The notes beneath the pieces are model-generated. The model ran no database searches, was not told where the DNA came from, and was given only the letters and a program-made list of their open reading frames with translations. 64,000 nt of DNA, taken from NCBI GenBank assembly GCA_024233305.1, contig JACKPV010000028.1, positions 1 to 64,000 of the forward strand, in the 5' to 3' direction. Below are positions 8,777-16,161 of this stretch, piece after piece. Position 1 is the first letter of the stretch; the number at the start of each line of letters is the position of its first letter. The stretch comes from Verrucomicrobiales bacterium (GTDB lineage: Bacteria > Verrucomicrobiota > Verrucomicrobiia > Limisphaerales > J093). Both the position numbers and the translations under genes were made by a program.

Positions 8777-8974
8777 GCCGTATCGATTCAACACGGGGTA
8801 GCCGCCGCCGTGTAGTCGGCGCTGAAATCCAAGAGCTTACGCGGGCTCGCCGATTCCGATCAGCAGTCACTTTTCGGTGAATCGTCGCCCTCGGCAACAC
8901 GCAGCCCTATCCCAGCTGAATCATGCGCCGACTGCACGTCGGCGGCTACGAGTTACTGAATCGTTACGGCTGAG
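8773..8974. repeat. Family A palindromic element, full copy (202 bp)
   Basis: The left end begins CTGAGCCGTATCGATTCA at 8773. The right end finishes TGAATCGTTACGGCTGAG at 8974. The outer 49 bases form inverted repeats matching at 39 positions by my alignment, including GTAGCCGCCG and AGTCGGCG. The same composite occurs in opposite orientation at 25606-25804, including its central junction, and one arm is at 1-111. It has no open frame of its own. The left terminus supplies the TGA stop of the preceding TPR gene. The 100 bases between its right end and the next gene show nothing else. It looks like a non-autonomous (MITE-like) element. Confidence 0.85.
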
Positions 8975-9074
8975 TCGCATCCCCAATGTGCCTGGCATCC
9001 ACCGGGCGCCGCATCCCGCTTGCGTCCTTCCGGGTTCCGGTCTAGTGTGCGCCCGTTAAGACAAATCAATCATC

Positions 9075-9701
9075 ATGAAAAGAATCGCTTGCACCATCCT
9101 CCTCGCCCTCGGCGTGCTGAATCTCGCCGGTGTGGCCGACGACGCGAAATGCCCCGTCAGCGGAAAGCCGGTTGACGCCTCGGTCACGCGAAACGTCAAC
9201 GGCAAGACCGTGGCGTTCTGCTGCGAGAACTGTCCCGGAGCGCTCGAGAAGAAGCTGAACACCACGGACGCCGGTTGCGACAAGTGTCCGATCAGCGGGA
9301 AAACGGCCGATCCCAAGACCCGCATGCTCCACTCCGTGACGGAGGCGGTCTACCTCTGTTGCGCCAAGTGCGAGAAGAAATACCGCGAAACGCACAAGGT
9401 GGCCGCGCTCAAGGAAACGACCCCCGGCAAGTGTCCGGTGAGCGGCGAGCCCGCCTCCGCGGATACCTTCGTCGTTGAGAACGGCCAGAAGGTCTATTTC
9501 TGCTGCAACAAGTGCGCCGGCAAGTACAAGCAGGCCCACCACGTCGTCATGGTCGACAAGGGACCGGGCAAGTGCCCGATCAGCGGCGAACCGGCCGACA
9601 AGGAACGCGTTGTCTATCAGACGAAGACCCAGGCGGTCTACTTCTGCTGCGAAAACTGCGCGGCGAAGTATGTGAAGAACGAGATCGAGCCCAAGCTCTA
9701 G
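9075..9701 (+). CDS. Secreted protein with four tandem TRASH/YHS-like cysteine clusters
   Basis: The protein is 208 residues with a signal peptide (about 1-22). The rest is four copies of one unit: a CPxSGxP loop and, about 23 residues later, CCxxC. The units span about 26-53, 71-99, 120-147 and 167-194. This pattern resembles TRASH/YHS metal-binding modules known from copper and heavy-metal handling, usually present once. The protein is essentially all metal-site, about 5 kDa per unit, and probably periplasmic or extracellular. It stands alone, followed by a clear intrinsic terminator. Metal sequestration or delivery is an inference. Confidence 0.8.
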   Translation: MKRIACTILLALGVLNLAGVADDAKCPVSGKPVDASVTRNVNGKTVAFCCENCPGALEKKLNTTDAGCDKCPISGKTADPKTRMLHSVTEAVYLCCAKCEKKYRETHKVAALKETTPGKCPVSGEPASADTFVVENGQKVYFCCNKCAGKYKQAHHVVMVDKGPGKCPISGEPADKERVVYQTKTQAVYFCCENCAAKYVKNEIEPKL

Positions 9702-9748
9702 GCGGAATGCCCGCCCAGCCGTAACCAACCAACCAACCCCAAAGCGGA

Positions 9749-9782
9749 AGCCCGATCCCTTCACGGGGATCGGGCTTTTTTT
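9749..9782 (+). terminator. Rho-independent terminator after the TRASH-repeat gene
   Basis: AGCCCGATCCC (9749-9759) and GGGATCGGGCT (9766-9776) form a perfect 11-bp stem with a 6-base loop. Seven T residues follow (9776-9782). This is the clearest intrinsic terminator in the window. It ends the monocistronic gene about 47 bases upstream of it. Confidence 0.92.
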
Positions 9783-9893
9783 CTTCCGTTGCGGTGATCG
9801 CCGGCCAAAGCCGGTTGCAGGATTCCTGAATGTTCCGCAGAGGTCGCCACGCGATCCCGCGTCCCGGGAGCGATTGAATCGTCACCACTGCAC

Positions 9894-10538
9894 TCAGCTA
9901 CGCGGAGCGGCGCCGGCCACGCTGAGCGTGATCGCGATTTCTTCCGCCACCTTGTCGGTGGGGGCGGCCGGGTTGATGCCGAAATCGGCCCGTTTCACCT
10001 TGAACTCGGCCCGGATCACCAGCAAATCGCCCTGCATCTGGCCGTTCGTGCGGGCTCCCAGCTTATCCTTCAAATGGGTGAACTTGACCGGCACAGTGAG
10101 TTCCCGGGCAACTCCGCGCATCGCCAACCGACCCGTGACCTGGGCCGTGACATGGTCGCCGTCCCGCTGCACCCGCGCCACTTTGAGAGCTTCGAAGGTG
10201 ATCTCGGGATGCTTCTCGGCGTCCATCCATTGTCCCCCGAGCATGTGCTGCTTCATCATCGGGTTGGGCACGGTCATCGAAGCCGTTTCGACCACGATCT
10301 TGCCCTGCGTCCGCTCCGGTGCGTCGGGGTCGAAGGTGACTTTCCCCGAGATGCCGCTGGCGGTTCCATTGATGGCCTCGAGGGGGGCATCGAGCTTGAA
10401 CACCGCATTGTTGACCCCCTTCGGGTCCTTGAAGTCAAAGACCTGGGAGGCGCCCCAGAGCGGGGAGGCCAGGAGCAGTCCGAGACAGGCGCCAGCCACC
10501 CGGCCGGCCTTGGGAAGGATGGGGTTCTTCTTGTTCAT
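9894..10538 (-). CDS. YceI family periplasmic protein
   Basis: The protein is 214 residues. A signal peptide ends near LLLASPLWGA (about residue 29). A lipocalin-like YceI domain follows with VFDFKDPKG, ISGKVTFDPDAPE, MDAEKHPEITFEA and the ending DKVAEEIAITLSV. YceI proteins bind isoprenoid or other lipids in the periplasm; their physiological role is variable. I chose the ATG at 10538 because it overlaps the upstream stop as ATGA. A second ATG at 10553 adds five residues and is also possible. Confidence 0.92.
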   Translation of the reverse strand: MNKKNPILPKAGRVAGACLGLLLASPLWGASQVFDFKDPKGVNNAVFKLDAPLEAINGTASGISGKVTFDPDAPERTQGKIVVETASMTVPNPMMKQHMLGGQWMDAEKHPEITFEALKVARVQRDGDHVTAQVTGRLAMRGVARELTVPVKFTHLKDKLGARTNGQMQGDLLVIRAEFKVKRADFGINPAAPTDKVAEEIAITLSVAGAAPRS

Positions 10539-10801
10539 CGTTCGGTTTGACATGATTTCTTGGTTCGACCGCAAAACGACAGGCCGGCAAGCACCGCCGC
10601 GACCCCCAGGCCGCCGCCCAACAAGTCCAGGCCTGCGACAAATCCCTTCCGCGTCTCCGGATATTCGATCCCGGTGATGGCATCGAGGCGCATTTCCGTG
10701 ATCTCCGTGTGGGTCCATCCCCGGTGCGCTCCGGTGGCGAGCCAGACGGCGCCCGACAAGAGGGCGAGGCCAAGGGCCAGTTGGCGGAGGAACCGGCGCA
10801 T
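10535..10801 (-). CDS. Small two-helix membrane protein coupled to YceI
   Basis: The protein is 88 residues with two hydrophobic segments (about 5-24 and 55-77). A short GWTHTEITEMRLDAITGIEY loop joins them and the tail is basic. I do not know a named family. From memory, proteins of this size and layout precede YceI genes in other Verrucomicrobiota. The start at 10801 (MRRFLRQLALG) directly precedes the first helix; a longer in-frame start exists but adds low-complexity sequence. Its stop overlaps the YceI start, so the two are translationally coupled. An inner-membrane partner of YceI is an inference. Confidence 0.7.
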   Translation of the reverse strand: MRRFLRQLALGLALLSGAVWLATGAHRGWTHTEITEMRLDAITGIEYPETRKGFVAGLDLLGGGLGVAAVLAGLSFCGRTKKSCQTER

Positions 10802-11042
10802 GGATTCAGCGGGGGCCCCCGCACGGCCCCGCCTCCCGACAAGCGAACGGCACACCCCTGGCAGCCGGCGCTTTCGGCCGGCCTCCGAGACTGATTGCAG
10901 GACCTGCATGCATTGTCGGCATTATCAAAACTAAGAGACAATGGTTAGCACGACTCCGCGCGAACGCAACCGGCGGTTGCGGATGCGATGCCGCGGCGGG
11001 ATCGGAACTGGCGGGCGGAGGGAGTGGCGGTTAGGGTGCGGC

Positions 11043-12065
11043 GTGAAGCAGCACCCCGAATCGGCCCCCAGAATTCAAACGACCACCGTGGGTTCCTATC
11101 CGGTTCCCGACTGGCTTGTCGCGCTTCCCAGTGAGCAGGCCCTGATCGACGCCACCCGCGTGGTCTTTTCCCTTCAACGCGCAGCCGGCATCGATCTGCC
11201 CACGGATGGGGAACTCTACCGGTTCGACGTCAACCACCCGGACACCAACGGGATGATCGAGTATTTCGTGCATCGGCTCGGTGGCATCCGCCGGGAAGTG
11301 GGCCGGCAGGAAGTGGCGGCATTCCGTGCCCGGTCGGAAATGGGATTCCGATCCCGACCGGCGGCGGTGGTCACGGATCCGATCACCGAGGGGACGCTCA
11401 ATCTGCCGTTGGATTGCGAGCGCGCGGCGCGGGTGGCGGGAGGCCCCTTGAAGTTCACTTTGACCAGCCCCTACATGCTGGCGCGCACGTTGCTCGACGA
11501 GCATTATGGGAATCTCGAGGCCTTGACGCTCGCGCTGGCGGACGCGATGGCCGCCCAGGTGCGGGAGATCGATTGTGCCTGCGTCCAGGTGGACGAAGCC
11601 AACATCCCGGGGAACCCCGCCGATGGTCCGCTGGCCGCCGAGGCAATCAACCGCCTCCTCGACGCCGCCCCGCGCGGCAAGGCGGTGCATTTCTGCTTCG
11701 GCAATTACGGCGGGCAGACCATCCAGACGGGCGGTTGGGCCGCGCTGATCGAATTCCTCAACCGCCTGCGCGCGGACCATCTCGTGCTCGAACTCGCCCA
11801 TCGCCCCGCCGCCGACCTGGAAGCCTTGCGCGACCTGTCGCCCCATCTCGGCATTGGCATCGGCGTGGTCGACATCAAAGTGAACCACATCGAAACGCCC
11901 GAAGGGATCGCCCGGGCCATCGAACGCGCGGAACACACGCTGGGACCGGGACGCGTGCGGTACGTGCATCCCGATTGTGGGTTCTGGATGCTCAAACGGT
12001 CGGTGGCCGATCGCAAGCTCGCGGCCCTGGCCCGGGGACGCGATCTCTACCTGGGACGCTCGTGA
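11043..12065 (+). CDS. MetE C-terminal-type (cobalamin-independent methionine synthase) protein
   Basis: From the GTG at 11043 the protein is 340 residues, about the size of the catalytic C-terminal half of MetE alone. It begins with TTTVGSYPVPDW. The zinc site is complete: H216 and C218 in HFCFG, E250 in LELAHRP and C312 in HPDCGFW. It therefore probably catalyses a zinc-dependent methyl transfer to a thiol, as the short archaeal-type MetE proteins do. The folate-binding N-terminal half is absent, so the methyl donor may differ. I chose the GTG, after AGGG six bases upstream, over an ATG at 10941 whose extension is arginine-rich and unconserved. Confidence 0.8.
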   Translation: MKQHPESAPRIQTTTVGSYPVPDWLVALPSEQALIDATRVVFSLQRAAGIDLPTDGELYRFDVNHPDTNGMIEYFVHRLGGIRREVGRQEVAAFRARSEMGFRSRPAAVVTDPITEGTLNLPLDCERAARVAGGPLKFTLTSPYMLARTLLDEHYGNLEALTLALADAMAAQVREIDCACVQVDEANIPGNPADGPLAAEAINRLLDAAPRGKAVHFCFGNYGGQTIQTGGWAALIEFLNRLRADHLVLELAHRPAADLEALRDLSPHLGIGIGVVDIKVNHIETPEGIARAIERAEHTLGPGRVRYVHPDCGFWMLKRSVADRKLAALARGRDLYLGRS

Positions 12066-12084
12066 ACCGAAGGCCCGGCGGGTG

Positions 12085-12696
12085 TCAGTCGGTCGGACGA
12101 TCCCATTCGCCGGAGCGCAGGTACGGCTTCAGCCGGCCCTTCAACGTTTCCCGCGCCCGATGGATGAGGGATTTGGTTGCGGTCAACGAGCAACCCAGCA
12201 CCCGGCCAATGTCCTCGTAGGAAAACGTCTCCTCACGGCACAGCAGCAGGGCGGTCCGCTGGTTTTCCGGCAGGTCCCTGATCGCCTCCTCGATGCGCGC
12301 CTCGAGTTCGGCGCGCAGGAGGTTGTCGACCGGACCATCGGGACGGGGATCCTCCGGCTGGCGCCAGGCGCCGGGGGCTTCGCCTTCCTCCATGGCTTCG
12401 AGGGAATGGGCGGGGTGCCGGGCACGGCGGCGGAGTTCGTTGAGGCAGAGATTGCGGGCAATGGTGAAGAGCCAGGTGCTGAACTTCCCGGCCGGCTGAT
12501 AACGAGCCGCCGCCTTGTGCACCTGCACGAAGACCTGCTGGGACAGATCCTCGGCTTCGGCGAGGTCCCCGAGACTGCGGAAGATGAACGAGATCACCGG
12601 CTGTTGGTACCGCTCGACCAGCCGGGCAAACGCTTCCCGATCACCGCTGCGCACGCGCAGCATCAAAGCGGTGTCGGGAGCCGTCTCGGAGTCCAT
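12085..12696 (-). CDS. RNA polymerase sigma factor, ECF (sigma-70 family)
   Basis: The protein is 203 residues. Region 2 is FARLVERYQQPVISFIFRSL through FSTWLFTIARNLCLNELRRR. Region 4 is LPENQRTALLLCREETFSYEDIGRVLGC with the helix-turn-helix continuing to IHRARETLKGRL. It directs RNA polymerase to a stress or envelope regulon. No anti-sigma gene is adjacent, although such a gene normally follows directly. The start at 12696 precedes the typical acidic N-terminus. It is divergent from iscX across 180 bases. Confidence 0.93.
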   Translation of the reverse strand: MDSETAPDTALMLRVRSGDREAFARLVERYQQPVISFIFRSLGDLAEAEDLSQQVFVQVHKAAARYQPAGKFSTWLFTIARNLCLNELRRRARHPAHSLEAMEEGEAPGAWRQPEDPRPDGPVDNLLRAELEARIEEAIRDLPENQRTALLLCREETFSYEDIGRVLGCSLTATKSLIHRARETLKGRLKPYLRSGEWDRPTD

Positions 12697-12840
12697 CGGA
12701 CGCGAATCTACCAAACGTGGCCTCCCGCACAAGGACGCGCCGCCCGCCGCATCGCCCGCCGGCCGGTCGGGCGCCTCGAAGCCCTGCCGGCAATAAGTCG
12801 GCTCAGGTGCTTGACCCGGCTCTTTCCGGACGGTAAGGCA

Positions 12841-12867
12841 GGTCGCAACGAATTGTTATGTGCGACC
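12841..12867. promoter_or_regulatory. Dyad directly upstream of iscX
   Basis: GGTCGCA (12841-12847) and TGCGACC (12861-12867) form a perfect 7-bp inverted repeat with a 13-base spacer. It ends 9 bases before the iscX start codon, where a ribosome site would be expected and none is clear. It may be a repressor site or an RNA hairpin controlling translation. The gap between the sigma-factor gene and iscX shows nothing else. Confidence 0.4.
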
Positions 12868-12876
12868 GACTGCTTT

Positions 12877-13077
12877 ATGCGACTGACCTGGCGTGACACC
12901 GATGAAATCGCCTGGGCCCTGATGGAACATCATCCTGACCAGGATCCCCTCCGGCTGAGCCTGCCCCGATTGCACCGCATGGTGCTGGAACTCGAGGATT
13001 TCGAGGACGATCCCGAGGAATCGTCCGAGGCGATTCTCGAATCCATCCAGTTAACCTGGCATGAGGAGGTGAAGTGA
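12877..13077 (+). CDS. iscX: Fe-S cluster assembly protein IscX
   Basis: The 66-residue protein matches IscX across its length: LTWRDTDEIAWAL at the start, the acidic LEDFEDDPEESSE in the middle and a terminal helix ILESIQLTWHEE. IscX is a small acidic regulator that binds the cysteine desulfurase IscS and iron and tunes cluster assembly in the cytoplasm. It normally ends the isc operon after fdx. Here it stands alone with no iscS, iscU, hscA or fdx in the window. The ATG at 12877 gives the exact family N-terminus. Confidence 0.93.
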   Translation: MRLTWRDTDEIAWALMEHHPDQDPLRLSLPRLHRMVLELEDFEDDPEESSEAILESIQLTWHEEVK

Positions 13078-13089
13078 GAATCCGGGCCT

Positions 13090-13105
13090 CCCCCCGGACG
13101 GGGGG
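13090..13105. terminator. Hairpin between convergent iscX and the YjgF-fold gene
   Basis: Six C residues (13090-13095), the loop GGAC and six G residues (13100-13105) make a perfect stem in the 31-base gap between two convergent stops. It lacks a T tract on either strand. A bidirectional terminator is plausible from position, but the evidence is only the hairpin. Confidence 0.5.
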
Positions 13106-13108
13106 GCA

Positions 13109-14251
13109 TCAGATCTCCGTGACTCGAATGGCATCCACCTCGAGCTCGAAGAGCAGATCGTCCCGGCAAACGTCGTTCTTCGTGATGATGATCGGGAGCG
13201 CCGGCAACCCCGCGCTGGCGCAATAGCGGTCGAAGGCGCCGATGTCGTTTGCGTGTTTGAAATAGCCGATGGCGCGCACGCTGTCCTGCCAGCCCAGACC
13301 GCAGGACTCGAGGATGGCGCCCACGACCTCCATCGTCGTGGCCACTTGGGCATCCACGTTTCCGACGTGAATCGTGTGCCCTTCCGGAGCGATGCTGGCA
13401 GTCCCCGAAACCAGCAACCGCTGTTCGCCCGGGGTGCGGATTTCCACAGCGCGGCTGAACGAGCTTCCGTATTCCAGCGCAGGGCATTGCAGCGGCGAGG
13501 GGACGGCCCGGAGGGAAAGCGCCGGGGATTTCGGTTCGATGGCGATCAGATCGGCCACCAGGGCGCCCCCGGCGGCGTTGCCCCCCCCGATGCCGGTGCT
13601 GGCCGGTACCAGTCCGTCGAAAATCCCATGTTTCTCGAAGAAGGCGTTGCGCACCGCGTTGAAGCCGTCATACCAGTCGAGAATGTCGTCCAGATAAAAC
13701 CAGGTGCGGATGACATTCGAGAATCCCATCCCCGCCTCGGCCAGGGCTTGGTGCATCAGGGCAAGGACCTGCTCGGACTGGGCCTCCCGCGGGTCGTCCG
13801 GCCGCGTCGATTGCAGCCCGCCGAGGACGCAGTAGCGGGCCCACTCGTCTTCGTGGAGGATGCCCAGGGTCCGGCCCTCCACGCGCACCGCCTTCGTCGG
13901 GATGCCCGCCACCGCTTGCACCTGCAATCCGGCCACCGGAGAACCTTCGCCGTTGCCCTGCTCGACCCAGGTCTGCGGCCAGTCCCGCCCGCCGAGCCGA
14001 TGGGCCTTGCCGGAACGGTGGCTGGCGGCATCACCGACGACACCGAACACATCCTGCCGGAGAATTCGCCAGTCCGGGGAATCATCGAGCCAGCGATAGA
14101 GACGCCCGAGCAAGGCCGCCGGGGCTTCACCCGGCAGGGCGGGCAACGTCAGGAAAGCCTCCCGGGCAGCCCCGCGCCCGAGTTCGACAAAATGGCGGCC
14201 GGCCGCCCGTTCCGAGCGGATTTGCAGGCGGTCCCTTGCGGTGTTGTCCAT
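13109..14251 (-). CDS. Two-domain RidA/YjgF-fold protein, chorismatase-like
   Basis: The protein is 380 residues, too long for a single RidA (about 130). An N-terminal region of about 100 residues precedes two YjgF-like stretches. The first contains NVIRTWFYLDDILDWYDGFN and PASTGIGGGNAAGGALVAD. The second contains RLLVSGTASIAPEGHTIHVG and ends LLFELEVDAIRVTEI. This layout recalls FkbO/Hyg5 chorismatases, which hydrolyse chorismate to hydroxybenzoate- or dihydrobenzoate-type products. I cannot assign substrate residues with certainty, and a plain Rid-family deaminase is the alternative. It is convergent with iscX and lies downstream of purC on the same strand. Confidence 0.65.
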   Translation of the reverse strand: MDNTARDRLQIRSERAAGRHFVELGRGAAREAFLTLPALPGEAPAALLGRLYRWLDDSPDWRILRQDVFGVVGDAASHRSGKAHRLGGRDWPQTWVEQGNGEGSPVAGLQVQAVAGIPTKAVRVEGRTLGILHEDEWARYCVLGGLQSTRPDDPREAQSEQVLALMHQALAEAGMGFSNVIRTWFYLDDILDWYDGFNAVRNAFFEKHGIFDGLVPASTGIGGGNAAGGALVADLIAIEPKSPALSLRAVPSPLQCPALEYGSSFSRAVEIRTPGEQRLLVSGTASIAPEGHTIHVGNVDAQVATTMEVVGAILESCGLGWQDSVRAIGYFKHANDIGAFDRYCASAGLPALPIIITKNDVCRDDLLFELEVDAIRVTEI

Positions 14252-14344
14252 GGTGTCGCGCTTCCGAAACAGGAGTCTAGCCGCAGCCCAAACCAGGCCG
14301 CAACCTCTTCCGAGCCCCCTTGAGTTCCCGGGGCGGAGCCGGCA

Positions 14345-15235
14345 TCAGAGCGGCCGACCGACCAGCCGCTCGTAGGCCTCGAGATATTTGGCGCTGGTCT
14401 TCTCCGTGATCTCCGGGGGCAGCACCGGACCGGGTGGGGTCTTTTCCCAGGAAAGCGTCTCTAGATAGTCGCGGACGAACTGCTTGTCGAAGCTCGGCTG
14501 GCTGCGTCCGGGTTCGTAGGCATCGGCCGGCCAGAACCGCGACGAGTCCGGCGTCAACACCTCGTCGATCAGGATCAGTTCACCATCCAGCAGCCCGAAC
14601 TCGAACTTGGTGTCCGCGATGATGATCCCCCGCTCGCGGGCGTAGGCCCGCCCCTCGCGATACAGCTGCAAACTCAGCTCCCGCACCCGGGCCGCCACCT
14701 CGCTCCCCACGATGTCGGACGCCTGGTCGTAGGCGATGTTCTCGTCGTGGCCCTCCTCCGCCTTGGTCGCCGGGGTGAAGATCGGTTCGGGCAATTCCGC
14801 GGATTCCGTCAGACCCGCCGGCAGGCGAATCCCGCACACCGTCCCGTCCCGCCGGTATTCCTTCCAACCCGAACCCGCCAGGTAGCCTCGCACCACGCAT
14901 TCGATGGCGAGGGGTTGCGCCTTCTTGACGACCATGCTGCGCCCCACAAGCCGATCGGCGTATGGCCGCAACGGCTCCGGGAACGGGTCGTCGCGGTCGA
15001 TCAGCAGGTGGTTCGGCGCCAACGACGCAAACCGGTCGAACCAGAAATAGGAAATCTGGGTCAGCACCTCGCCCTTGCGAGGGATGCCGTTGGGCATGAT
15101 GACATCGAATGCCGAGATGCGGTCGGTGGCCACCATCAACAGGGCGTCACCCAGATCGAACATCTCCCGGACCTTGCCGCTCCGCACCTTTGGCAGGCCC
15201 GGCAGGTCGATCGCCAACAGAGGTTCCCGTATCAT
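14345..15235 (-). CDS. purC: Phosphoribosylaminoimidazole-succinocarboxamide synthase
   Basis: The protein is 296 residues, the longer (yeast ADE1-like) form. It has the N-terminal KVRSGKVREMFDLGDALLMV, ATDRISAFDVIMPNGIP, VVRGYLAGSGWKEY, and DTKFEFGLLDGELILIDEVLTPDSSRFW. It ligates aspartate to CAIR with ATP in step 8 of purine synthesis. It has no purine-gene neighbours here. The adjacent gene downstream on this strand is the YjgF-fold protein, 93 bases away. It is divergent from ispF. Confidence 0.97.
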   Translation of the reverse strand: MIREPLLAIDLPGLPKVRSGKVREMFDLGDALLMVATDRISAFDVIMPNGIPRKGEVLTQISYFWFDRFASLAPNHLLIDRDDPFPEPLRPYADRLVGRSMVVKKAQPLAIECVVRGYLAGSGWKEYRRDGTVCGIRLPAGLTESAELPEPIFTPATKAEEGHDENIAYDQASDIVGSEVAARVRELSLQLYREGRAYARERGIIIADTKFEFGLLDGELILIDEVLTPDSSRFWPADAYEPGRSQPSFDKQFVRDYLETLSWEKTPPGPVLPPEITEKTSAKYLEAYERLVGRPL

Positions 15236-15357
15236 CCGCGTGAGTCTAGGCGCGGCGGCGGACGAGGAAAGTGAAATCCGGCGGCCCCCACCCTGCCCCC
15301 CCCCGCGCCCTGTTGCTTGCGGTTGCTTCCCGGGGCGTCCCTGACTAAGCTCGATCC

Positions 15358-15837
15358 ATGATTCACGCGGGCATCGGGTATGACGTGCACCGGCTGGTCG
15401 AAGGACGAAAGCTCGTCCTCGGCGGCGTCGAGATCCCCCACTCGAAGGGCCTCGACGGGCACTCGGATGCCGACGTGCTCATCCACGCGATTTGCGACGC
15501 CCTCTTCGGCGCACTGGGCGAGGGTGACATCGGGCATTTCTTCCCCAACACCGATCCCCGCTGGAAGGGAAAACCCAGCCGCGTCTTCCTGCACGAGGCC
15601 GTCCGCCTGATCCAGTTGCGCGGTGGACGGATCGTCAACGTCGACGGCACGGTGATCGCCGAGGCACCCAAACTGGCGCCGCACGTGCGCCGCATGAAAA
15701 CGGTGCTCTCCGAGATTCTGGAGGTCCATCCCTCCCGGGTGGCGGTGAAGGCCACCACCAACGAGGGGCTGGGATTTCTCGGCCGCGAGGAAGGCATCGC
15801 GGCAATGGCCGTGGCCAGCGTCGATCTGCCGATGTAG
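15358..15837 (+). CDS. ispF: 2-C-methyl-D-erythritol 2,4-cyclodiphosphate synthase
   Basis: The protein is 159 residues, the normal length. The zinc ligands are D9 and H11 in GYDVHRL and H43 in VLIHA. GLDGHSDADV and VKATTNEGLGFLGREEGIAA are family blocks. It cyclises CDP-methylerythritol 2-phosphate in the MEP isoprenoid pathway, acting as a trimer. It is followed by a small unknown gene and an amidotransferase on the same strand with gaps of 16 and 35 bases. Confidence 0.97.
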   Translation: MIHAGIGYDVHRLVEGRKLVLGGVEIPHSKGLDGHSDADVLIHAICDALFGALGEGDIGHFFPNTDPRWKGKPSRVFLHEAVRLIQLRGGRIVNVDGTVIAEAPKLAPHVRRMKTVLSEILEVHPSRVAVKATTNEGLGFLGREEGIAAMAVASVDLPM

Positions 15838-15853
15838 GCGAACCCCTGTTCCC

Positions 15854-16126
15854 ATGGCCGGACGAGGCGAAATATCCTGGAAAGGGCGCGATGCCGAAGG
15901 GGCCCGCCGCGAGGTTCTGGTCCGCCGGCACGGCGACGACTGGGATTTCTACGAGCGGGTCCGCCGGTTCGAACGGTGGGAACGCGTCGCCGAACCTTCT
16001 CTGGACGACTGGCGCACCCTGCTGGATGCCGTGAAACGTCGTGCCGGCCGACGCCTTTGCCCGCCCGAGGAACCGCGGCGCGTTCACGAACTCATGCGCC
16101 GCCGGTTTCCGGAAGCGGAAGGCTGA
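15854..16126 (+). CDS. Hypothetical basic protein between ispF and the amidotransferase
   Basis: This 90-residue protein is rich in Arg, Glu and Trp and has no membrane segment. It contains WDFYERVRRFERWERV and ends RVHELMRRRFPEAEG. I do not recognise it. It sits 16 bases after ispF in an apparent operon. The composition and compact helical pattern suggest a small cytoplasmic protein. Confidence 0.55.
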   Translation: MAGRGEISWKGRDAEGARREVLVRRHGDDWDFYERVRRFERWERVAEPSLDDWRTLLDAVKRRAGRRLCPPEEPRRVHELMRRRFPEAEG

Positions 16127-16161
16127 GCAGCGCGGCTTCCGACCGATTTGCGCTCCACCCC

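Noticed and set aside
9860..9905. A further terminus of the palindromic elements (GATTGAATCGTCACC)
   Set aside because: Only about ten bases match and no inner sequence of family A or B follows.
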